Assembly: GCA_035048495.1 (NCBI GenBank) | Contig: CM068545.1 | Span: 35,044,225 to 35,108,224, forward strand | Length of the DNA: 64,000 bases | Origin: Euptelea pleiosperma | Lineage: Eukaryota > Streptophyta > Magnoliopsida > Ranunculales > Eupteleaceae | Reading direction: 5' to 3' | In this document: positions 56,701 through 64,000 of the stretch, in pieces | Layout of the letters: each line of letters opens with the position of its first letter | Numbering within the stretch: the first letter of the stretch is position 1 | Translations under genes and position numbers: made by a program | The notes under the pieces: generated by a model | Seen by the model: the letters and a program-made list of their open reading frames with translations, nothing else | The model's database searches: none | What the model was told of the DNA's origin: nothing

Positions 56701-59647
56701 TCGTCGGGCCAACACAATACGTGCACGGGAACAAATCATCCGCTAACACTCTCCCTCAGCAAGAATACACTCCGCTGGAGACTTGAACCCGCAACCTCCC
56801 AGGACATAAGGCTCTGATACCATGTTAAACAACCATTTACCCCAAAAGATCGACCTATTGGGGAAAGGTGAAACAACTATGTATACCAACGGGTCGTCGG
56901 GCCAATATAAGACGTGCACAGGAAAACACCATCCGTTAACACGCCCCCTCAACGGGAATACGCTCCGTTGGAGACTTGAACCCGTGACCTCCTGGACCTT
57001 TATGCTCTAATACCATGTTAAACAACCATTTACACAAAAGATCGACCTGTTGGGGAAAGGTGAAACAACTATGTATATCAACGGGTCGTCGGGCTAACAC
57101 AATACGTGCACGGGAACAAATCATCCGCTAACACTCGTAACTTTCCAGTTAGTGATACTTTCTTTTTAGACGTGGTCCTGTGGTTTTCCTTGGCTAAGGT
57201 TTTCATGTAAAAAATCACATGTGTTATGGATGTTTGATTGTTTATATTCCGCACTATTGGTAGATTAGATCAAGCGACTTAGAGACAATATATCATGGAG
57301 ATATATTCGATTTTAGTCGATTGATATAATCATCTATTATTCAATCAACGTGCTGTTAAGATTGCTTCACATGCGATTAGATTACCTCTACCAGACCAGT
57401 AATCTTATTAGGTCAATAGTTCAAACAGAGAGGAATTTTAAATACTGATTCACAGCCCCCCCCCCCCCCCCCCCTCTAGGTCCTGTTAATCCATATACCT
57501 GGATTTTTTTCAAACTTCACCAATTGGATGTAAAGAATGCCTTTCCGCATGGTAACTTGCAAGAAGAGATCTACATGAATACACTACCAGGCATTACGTT
57601 TCCAAATGCTGATGGAAAAGTTTGTCGGCTCAAGAAGTCACTTTATGGTCTTAAACAGTCTTCGAGGGCGTAGTTTGAAAAATTCAGTCATGCTATGAAC
57701 AATGTGGGTTATAGGTAGTGCCAGGTTGATCATACATTGTTTATGAAACACGATGGGGCCGATACTACAATTCTTATTGTATATGTTGATGATATCGTCA
57801 TTACAGGCAACTGTCCTACATAAATCATGCACTAGAAGACCCTTTTTGGTCAAAAATTTGAAGTCAAAGATCTTGGTTTCCTCAAATACTTTCTAGGCAT
57901 TGAAGTGGCACGGTCTAAGGAAGTCATCTTCATTTCTCAGCGCAAGTATGTGTTAAATCTGCTCCATAAGGTTGGTAAGCTTGGAGCGAAACCAGTAGAC
58001 ACCCCTATTGAACCCAATCACAAATTGACAGTAATGGCGAACCTTTAGTGGATGATAGTCGGTTTCAACGTTTAGTGGGGAAACTGATCTATCTATATCT
58101 CTTATGAGGCCTGACATTACTTATGATGTGAGTGTCATCAGCGAATTTATGCATGCCCCTCACTCGACCCATCTTATGTAGCTTTGAGAGTTTTGTGCTA
58201 TCTAAAAGCAGTCTATTGTTACTCGCTTGAGTGTCGAAGTTGAGTTTCAATCGATGGTACATGGTATTTTTGAGTCACTTTAATTACGGTTGTTACTGCA
58301 TGAGTTAGGCTATACCCCCCACCTTGTCCATTGTCCTTATATTGTGATAATAAGATGGCGATCATCATTGCTCATAATCCAGTTTAGCATGATTGCACCA
58401 AGCACATTAAGGTTTATCGTCACTTTATCAAGGAAAAGGTCACTACGGGGAGATATGTACTAGCTTTGTCCATATGTTTCAATAGTTGGTTGGCAGATAT
58501 TCTCACTAAGGCAGTTTGTCAAAGTACTTTTGAGACTCTTGTTAACAAGCAGGGCATGCGTGATATCTCCCACCAGCTTGAGGGGGAGTATTATTAAGTT
58601 GTTTGGGTCCACATCTTAAAACTCTATTACAAATATCATTGAGAAGAGGATCAAGCCATTGGGTCAATTATTAAATATATTAATAGCATATCTATACGGA
58701 AGCAATTAGTGTTTGTGGCATTGCGTCACTTGAATCAGTGGTCACCTTTGTTCCATAAATATGCTGGGCACTAAGGGTATAGAAGTATTATGGGTCGGAG
58801 AACTTGAAGTTGATGTGACCTCTTAAGGGTTTGCACCTGAAAGAGATGCTACAGATAACTAGGTCATTAAAACAAATCCCTAACCATTGAAGGCTTATCA
58901 GCCAATATTTTATTCAACTAGGTGAGGGTAACTAAGATCATTCTCAACTAATCATACTCCCGAATCCCATCATAATTGTAGTGGGGTTGACTAACTTTAT
59001 GAGAAGAAAACTTCAGCCAAGTTATTGGTCATGGATTCTAGCTTGCTATATATGTTTTAACTAATACTCCTCGATTCTCACCCTTAAGAGTAAATGTGGG
59101 AAGGGAAATAACAATAGAAGGGCAATTGACACTGCATGGCAACAGTCTAGCAATCCCGTTTAAAGAAGCTCTGGAAAAAAAAACACTGATGCTAAGAACC
59201 ATTGATTCTAAAGTTGATGAAATCTGAGAATGGAACGAATTATGAGATGAAGATCATACAGAACTCTAAACATGGTCCATTTTCATGGAACCAATTCTGC
59301 ATTTTCATGAAAATAGCAATGATATATATGTTGACCATGCATGAAATATATATTAGTACTTAGTAGGCGTCCTTGATATCTGCTACCTGCATTCCAATTC
59401 CCCATACAATAAAACAATGAAGTGACAAATTTGTGTCATGCCACAGGGATTGATTCTTGATAAGCATTTTTGAATAATGTCTTCGATTTGATGACTTAAT
59501 AGAATGAAGTTACCAATGGAGTCACGATAGACAAATTCATAGATACACAGAAAAAAAAATATAAAGGGAGAAAACTCACATGCTGTCTTTCTCAAGGCCA
59601 TTTGCCACTTGATTCAAGAAATCCAAAGTGAACATATGCAAGCACAC
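47222..59647 (-). CDS. UDP-N-acetylglucosamine pyrophosphorylase, C-terminal four exons (5' end outside window)
   Basis: The enzyme makes UDP-GlcNAc from UTP and GlcNAc-1-phosphate in the cytosol, the donor for glycosylation. The exons, in order of transcription, are 59647-59580, 47937-47823, 47689-47533 and 47319-47222. The joined frame is open for 145 codons to TAG, and all junctions agree in phase (AT|A, GAG|GTC, G|GT). Conserved stretches are [72 protein letters not shown] and [20 protein letters not shown]. This matches the end of the roughly 500-aa plant GlcNAc-1-P uridylyltransferases. About 350 N-terminal residues must lie beyond 64000. The intron between 47938 and 59579 is 11.6 kb and holds a composite copia; the next intron upstream carries a gypsy element. 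The coding sequence shows no lesion. Confidence 0.9.
48004..49750. other. Intron sequence of the UAP gene, decayed repeats
   Basis: There are no extra exons. 49075-49150 and 49440-49510 carry opposed GACAC/GTGTC-rich tracts ('tcggacacgttgac', 'gtgtcggacatcaacacatg') that may be the ends of a MITE of about 440 bp; similar sequence lies near 32035. Confidence 0.4.
49755..50095 (-). pseudogene. LINE reverse-transcriptase remnant
   Basis: Minus-strand pieces read [20 protein letters not shown] (near 50070), a good match to the LINE RT motif RGLRQGDPLSP, then [18 protein letters not shown] near 49960 in another frame. In intact LINEs the second motif precedes the first, so the fragment is rearranged or made of two copies. 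Confidence 0.55.
50443..50605 (+). repeat. 5' LTR of the composite copia
   Basis: It begins TGTTCTTAAGTTGTTTGGG and ends just before the PBS. It matches the 3' end at 58589 through 'aactctattataaatatcattgag'. The 3' copy stops matching near 58657, so that LTR is truncated. Confidence 0.7.
50674..50699. repeat. Poly-C run, 26 bp
   Basis: An uninterrupted run of 26 C in the copia leader. A second run of 19 C lies at 57456-57474 where the copia RT resumes. The lengths may be unreliable in sequencing. Confidence 0.9.
50833..51260 (+). repeat. Tandem duplication of the copia gag start (about 215 bp x2)
   Basis: Both copies encode [24 protein letters not shown] residues ([19 protein letters not shown]) and share 'atgtcaagtaatt.caggac'. 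The first copy breaks down after KLDG; the second continues into gag. Confidence 0.8.
53363..53990. repeat. MITE with 42-bp TIRs in the copia integrase
   Basis: The left end GGGTCGGGATATTGGCACCC and right end GGGTGCCAATATCCCGACCC are complements, with pairing continuing for about 42 bp. The inside is roughly inverted too: (GAA)n then (CT)n on the left and (GA)n then (CTT)n on the right. The flanks TCAAAAAG and TTAGAAAG resemble an 8-bp duplication (6 of 8). The host frame resumes with GGCTACCAGTG. Confidence 0.8.
54332..55472 (+). repeat. Gypsy-type LTR and leader fragment
   Basis: A long LTR-like sequence with a TATA-like ACTATATAAAC near 54629 ends '...cctgca' and is followed by TTTGGTATCAGAGC (55478-55491), a PBS. 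After a leader, an ATG at about 55610 opens a gag start ([20 protein letters not shown]), which is cut short near 55680. The LTR start is approximate. The remainder of the element is missing. Confidence 0.6.
55680..56245. other. Unassigned filler between gypsy fragment and SINE-like array
   Basis: Includes 'gagtgtaccacgtgcgactc' and 'gactcgacgcgcggagacag' stretches with higher GC than the surroundings. No protein or TE motif was recognised; a LARD-like or organellar origin is possible but unsupported. Confidence 0.3.
56246..57136 (-). repeat. Head-to-tail array of 193-bp tRNA-like (SINE-like) units
   Basis: The units are 56246-56437, 56438-56630, 56631-56824, 56825-57017 and a partial 57018-57136. 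On the minus strand each carries CATGGTATCAGAGC (A-box region of initiator-Met type) and about 30 nt later GGGTTCAAGT(C/T)TCC (B-box), then a body ending in GGGGTAAATGGTTGTTTAA. The units differ at many positions, so they are not a recent amplification artefact. Confidence 0.75.
57456..57474. repeat. Poly-C run, 19 bp
   Basis: A run of 19 C at the point where the interrupted copia RT resumes downstream. It is the second long C-run in the same element. Confidence 0.85.
58658..59579. other. UAP intron, no repeat recognised
   Basis: AT-rich intronic sequence between the truncated copia LTR and the 59.6-kb exon. No additional exon fits the reading frame. Confidence 0.5.
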
Positions 59648-59789
59648 CTGAGAAGTACAAATAGGAAAAACTGAGTAAAAAAGAATAACTAACAAAAATG
59701 AGGAAAAAGGTAAAACCTAATCATCGTCAATGTCAAACTACAACTTAAGACAGGGCATGTTAATAAATATAACAATTCCGAGGAGATGG

Positions 59790-60003
59790 AAAAACATGTT
59801 TTTTCTACAACTTATAGAAAATCAAATAAGTTGTCGGGACAACAAAACATGTTTTTCCCCAACTTTTAAAAAATCAAATCACTTGTCAAGACAACAAAAC
59901 ATGTTTTTTCTATAACATATAAAAAATAAAATAACATGTCAAGACAACAAAACATGTTTTTTCTATAACTTATAAAAATATCAAATAAAATGTCATAAAA
60001 CAT
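59790..60003. repeat. About 62-bp minisatellite, 3.5 copies
   Basis: The unit is built on ACAACAAAACATGTTTTTTC, 'tataacttataaaaaatcaaat' and 'acttgtcaag'. Four starts of AAAACATGTTTTT lie at about 59790, 59848, 59901 and 59954. It lies about 140 bp upstream of a UAP exon. Confidence 0.8.
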
Positions 60004-60364
60004 TAAAGAGGAACCCCGGCATGTTCATAGAACCTAACACCACCCAACCTAGAAGACCTTAAATCAAACAAGTTCTCCTCTGTTTCAAATCTTCAAAACC
60101 CTGGAACTCAGAAATCCAGATCACCTGAGAGTGAGTTCATTGGAACCTCACACCAGAGCATTTTGACGACACTTATTATTGGTTTTCTCAATGATTTGTT
60201 GTAATGATATTTTCAAATTCACCAATAAGTCAAGAATACCTTTGGAAAATCATTTTTTGCTATCAGGAGATTAAGAATATTTTAAGTTTTCTATAAGGTA
60301 TTATAAAACATTTTTGTTACTTAACCAGTAAAAATGGGCAACAGTGAGTGACATTGGAAAACCC

Positions 60365-63050
60365 TTAGGAAGAGCTTCCAACAAATCTACTTCCTTGGTC
60401 ATCAGAGATTTCGGTGAGTTCTATGTTTTTTTGTAAATTTGGAAAAAAAATATTTAGAAAACTCAAAAATACTGATAATTTATAACTATTTGTTTTTTTT
60501 AGATGCAAGCAACTAAATGAACTGAAATAAATCCAATAAAAATATGAAGAAACAAAGATTATGAAGCAAGAAGAACTCAGCAAGAGCTTAGAATAACCCC
60601 CAAAACATTCTCTTAGGATTTCTTTCAATTCTCAATACTCAAAAATAGTGAATAATCTTCTTATGCAACTTTAGATGGTTTATTTATGCTAATAAATGTA
60701 AAATATCTAAACTACCCTTTATTAGTGGCATATAGTATAAATACTCCTAAAACTAATTAATGATGTACCAAACTACATTCTTATTAATTTTAACTCAACT
60801 TTAAAAGAAAAAAAACTATAACAAACTAAAAACTAGCCTGCATCATCCTCCCCAGTTTGGAAGTAATGACCCTGTCAAGTTTGCCAAGTCATGAATTTAT
60901 CAACGAGTTGTAGTCCTTGATGAATATGTCCTCTCTCACCCACACGTTCTCCAAATTAGGCCAACTCTTCCATTTGACCATGAATTGTTGATGATGTTCT
61001 TGTCGTGTTTTCAAGATCTTTACTGCCACCATATGATCAATTTCCTCCCTCTAATTCTGTGGAAAATGTTGGTCTTGTTGTAGTTCCAGGTATTCTAGTA
61101 TTTCTCCATCAAAAGCATAAATATCTGACATATTTAAGATCAGAGAAATGTCCCAATCATCGGGTAAATGAATGTGATAGGCGTCATTATTCACCAGTTT
61201 CAAAATCTAGAAAATATCCATCTTCTTCTTTCGCAGCTCATGATTTGTACCTCTAAGGAACCCCTCTCGTCTTAAGAAGATCACAACCCAATCTCCTTCA
61301 TTGAAGACCTGTTCCTTCTTACGTTCACAGGCCATAGTTTTATCCTGCTTGTTAGCTTCCTCAATTCTCTTTCGTACATGCTATTGTACTTCACTAATGT
61401 GTTCGGCATGTGTGTCAGCATCATCACTTTTGGTCCATATACTGGGAGGGGCACCAAATCAACTACATGGGTCAATGGATGACCATAAGCGACTTCGAAC
61501 GGACTTTTCCAAGTGATGGATTAACCAAGCTGTTAGAAGTAGATTCAGCTTGAGGAAGAGCCTCATCCCACTATGATACATACTCCCCAACAATGTTGTA
61601 TAGTAAGTTCCCAAGGCTCCTATTGACAACCTCCCTCTAACCATCTATTTGTGGGATACACGCTGGAAAGTGCAACGTGCTCCCCATCCGTTTCTATAAC
61701 GTATGCCAAAAATGGCTCATTAACTTGGTATCACGGTTTGAAGTGATTGACCTATACACTCCATGTAGATGCATAATGCCTTAAAAAAATATCCTAGCCA
61801 CGTCTGAAGCGTCAATTGTTTTCCTACATGGTATAAAGTGAACCATGTTGGAAAAACGGTCAATGACAACTAAAATAGAGTCATGGCTAGCTCTCATCTT
61901 CGGCATCTCCAAAACAAAATCCATGCTGATGTAGGTCCATGGTGTTGTCGGTAATGGCAGTAGAGTGTATAATCTGGTATTTTGCATGTGCCCCTTCTTT
62001 GAGCCAATGGTATCTCTCCTTCACCAATGCCAATGTATTATCTCGACCAAAGTGACCTCCAAGGCCACTACGATGCATCTCTCTCATAATCAATTCACGC
62101 AAAGAATCTAGCACACATAATTGATTTTTCTTAAAAAGAAACTCATCATGCAATAATTACTGACCATTCGGATCCCCCTTGAGTACATTGCGTCCAAATA
62201 GGGCCAAAACATGAATACCTAGAATATTAGTCCTTAATTGCTTCTAATCCTTTAACCTTCACTATCATTGTACTCAATAATGTATGTTGTCGGCTAAAGA
62301 GCATCTGCCACCTAGGTTTGGGCCCCTGCCTTATGCTTCAACACAAAAGTGTATTCTCGAAGAATTCAGGCCCTTTTGGTAACACAATAGAAGCAAAAAG
62401 TATCTTCTAAACAAAGTTGTTGATTTTAAAAGCAAGGATTCGAAATCAAAAGTTTGTTTGGAATGACAAAAAGTAACTTATCTGGTCTTAAGTAACAAAG
62501 TGATCATTTATAATTTGTATCAAAGGCTTAAAGGGATAATTTTGTTATTAAAAAAGGTTGAAGGGTCATTTATAATTTTTCTTGAAGTATTGGAGGGGCA
62601 TACATGTTATTATGAAAAGTTTCACTTAAGTTTACAATTCAACACGTGCATAAATTGAACCAAAAAAATTAGCTTCTACTTATTCAAAAAGCAAAAAAAA
62701 TTGGTTTCTCTCATATGAGCAACGTTTTAGCTTCTCAGAAGCAACTTCTTAAATGACATCCAGACGAACTTGCTTTTTTTGCTTTTGGAAGCAAAGAACA
62801 ACTTTTTTTGGTGTTACCAAACGGCCCCTTAGCATGTCGTGGATTAGGCTTTTTCTAGGCTAATAGGTGTTTTACGAATGTGTCCAAGTAGAGGGCAAAT
62901 TCCCATTGCACTAGGTTGTTTCACTAATTCTTTAGTAGTTGAATTGTCACATAAAATTTCACATCATATTTAGAGTAGTTCTTGCAAACAACACACAACT
63001 TCTCACGAAAGAAGGCCATAGACCGACCTTCTTGAAGCATTAGATAATTG
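60365..63050 (-). mobile_element. Gypsy chromovirus, 3' half
   Basis: The minus-strand order is RNase H (QEGRSMAFFREKLCVVCKNY near 63020), YTFVLKHKAGAQ, the H2C2-type integrase zinc region (ELIMREMHRSGLGGHFGRDN near 62090), the integrase core (YISMDFVLEMPKMRASHDSI near 61930, VDRFSNMVHFIPCRKT), its end (VDLVPLPVYGP near 61465), then a chromodomain-like HHQQFMVKWKSWPNLENVWV near 60960. A GGGGAGGATGATGC tract leads into a probable LTR (about 60840-60365). RT, gag and the 5' LTR are absent or outside. Numerous stops. A MITE splits the RNase H region. Confidence 0.8.
62366..62831. repeat. MITE with GGGGCCGTTTGGTAACAC termini
   Basis: The left end CAGGCCCTTTTGGTAACACA and the right end GGTGTTACCAAACGGCCCCT are inverted, with further pairing through 'agaagcaaaaag' and 'ctttttttgcttttggaagc'. 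It interrupts the gypsy RNase H frame. The interior is AT-rich and non-coding. Confidence 0.7.
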
Positions 63051-63059
63051 TGGGTGCAG

Positions 63060-63643
63060 AAAAATGTAATTGAGGCATTAGATAATTGTGGGTACATAAA
63101 AATGGCACACCAACCACCGTGCACCGCAACACATACTATCATTACCTGCACATACACCATAACAGATTTTGAGAATGTCGTTTGGCTCACTCTACCACTT
63201 CTCTGCACTCAACCTCTTCCCATCACATCTACGAGGAGAGGATCCCTCTCCTCTTGATATGTGGCAAAGAGAAGGGGCTATAAATAGGAAAGATTTGGGA
63301 GGGGCAAGAGCAAGAAATCTAAAGAATAGATTTGGTAGGAGATAATGTAAGAGAGAAAAAGAGAGAGAAGTGCTGCCTACTTGCATGTCCACTTCCAAAA
63401 AATGTATCAAAGAATGTATTATAATATTATTCTTGATGGATTTCAGCCATTCGATCGGCTCTCTCGTGGACGTAGTCGCCGATGACGAACCACGTAAATT
63501 TTCAATGTTCCATTATCATTTTATTTATTTTTTTATTTTACAACCATTGATGCATGTCCTTTTTTTCCACTATTCTTGATGTGTGCACGGATCCCGAGGC
63601 AACCCAACAACCTCAGCTCGTCGTCTAAAATCTACTACACACA
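63060..63643 (+). repeat. LTR, probably of a gypsy element extending beyond the window
   Basis: It contains a TATA box CTATAAATA (63278-63286), the common plant LTR phrase 'gtggacgtagtcgccgatga' leading to 'cgaaccacgtaaatt', and ends ACA before TTTGGTGCCATATGTGGAAA, a PBS-like sequence of gypsy type. The left limit is uncertain, and a direct repeat of 'gcattagataattgtgggt' lies near 63040-63092. Confidence 0.55.
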
Positions 63644-63673
63644 TTTGGTGCCATATGTGGAAACCCCACACCA

Positions 63674-63903
63674 CCTTGGCCAACAGTAGCCCAGCCAGCC
63701 CTCCACCTTGGCCTGCAGTAGCCCAACCAGCCCTCCAACTTGGCCCGCAATAGCCCAAACAACCCTCCACCTTGGTCAACATCAGCCCAGCCAGCCTTCC
63801 ACCTCGGCCAACAGCAACCCGGCAGCCCGGTCAGCCTTCCACATGAGCCCAAAGCAACCCGACCAACCTTCCACCTCGATCTGCAACAACCCGGCCAGCT
63901 GTG
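63674..63903. repeat. GC-rich 32-bp minisatellite downstream of the PBS
   Basis: Seven imperfect units of the form CCTTGGCCAACAGTAGCCCA then GCCAGCCCTCCA. One unit is expanded to about 40 bp. Both overlapping minus-strand frames stay open because of the composition; this is not evidence for a protein. Confidence 0.85.
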
Positions 63904-64000
63904 CATGGCAGATTTCGGGCGACGTGCTGAGGCCGTTGAATCGCATCATGATTTGTGCACGAGCATCCAGAATAGTGCAAAAAGGTGCACAACAATTGTA

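Larger units (their letters stand above)
50443..58657 (+). mobile_element. Composite copia retrotransposon in the UAP intron
   Basis: The 5' LTR (50443-50605) precedes the PBS TTGGTATCAGAGC. Then come gag ([20 protein letters not shown] near 51222), protease ([14 protein letters not shown] near 52227), GAG-pre-integrase ([15 protein letters not shown] near 52630), integrase ([11 protein letters not shown] near 52806), RT ([12 protein letters not shown] near 57634, [14 protein letters not shown] near 57772, [17 protein letters not shown] near 57880), degenerate RNase H, PPT GAGGGGGAG and the start of the 3' LTR (58589). It is inserted antisense to the UAP gene. It contains a MITE, a gypsy LTR and the SINE-like array. 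Many stops make it inactive. Confidence 0.82.

Noticed and set aside
56246..57136. CRISPR-like or satellite reading of the regular 193-bp repeats
   Set aside because: The units are contiguous, with no short repeat/unique spacer pattern, and carry tRNA-like boxes; this is plant nuclear DNA.
63570..63906. Two Gly/Trp-rich minus-strand frames
   Set aside because: They follow from the 32-bp GC-rich repeat; unit length is not a multiple of three and no known domain is present.

Overview
This is nuclear DNA from a flowering plant. The evidence is split genes with GT-AG introns and two recognisable plant housekeeping genes, the urease accessory gene URED and a UDP-N-acetylglucosamine pyrophosphorylase gene. 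There is also a REM-type B3 gene family, and copia and gypsy retrotransposons, LINE and tRNA-derived repeats and MITEs make up most of the rest. The large TE-filled introns and abundant foldback MITEs would suit a woody magnoliid or early-diverging eudicot, but that placement is only a guess.

Layout. 1-4.4 kb: gene-less, with a truncated copia 5' end and a copia RNase H fragment, both on the minus strand. 4.7-5.9 kb: a stack of inverted-repeat elements ending 95 bp before the URED start codon. 6.0-14.7 kb: URED (+), eight exons, 292 aa, with a 6.1-kb fifth intron holding an antisense copia remnant. 14.7-21 kb: debris, including an unassigned possible terminal exon, a hAT-like MITE, a class I TCP pseudogene and a broken protein fragment. 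21-26.9 kb: a decayed copia element with both LTRs, carrying an antisense copia derivative that in turn carries a hairpin element. 27.6-46.6 kb: a segmental-duplication cluster of a B3 (REM) gene. It has one apparently intact copy (41.98-43.98 kb), one copy lacking exon 1 (33.2-34.3 kb), one block keeping only the 3' flank (27.6-29.9 kb) and a further partial 3' copy (45.5-46.0 kb), with MITEs nested between them. 47.2-59.6 kb: the last four exons of the pyrophosphorylase gene (-), split by an 11.6-kb intron holding a composite copia with its own insertions. 60.4-63.05 kb: the 3' part of a gypsy chromovirus (-). 63.1-64 kb: an LTR with PBS and a GC-rich 32-bp minisatellite running to the window end.

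The most interesting material is a hAT-like MITE group with CAAGGTTT termini, 8-bp target duplications and self-complementary low-complexity cores; the reciprocal decay of the B3 duplicates, including a shifted splice acceptor and a U6 retropseudogene that dates one copy; the hairpin stack forming the URED promoter; and a head-to-tail array of 193-bp tRNA-like (SINE-like) units. All assignments come from reading the sequence and from remembered family motifs; no database search was run.
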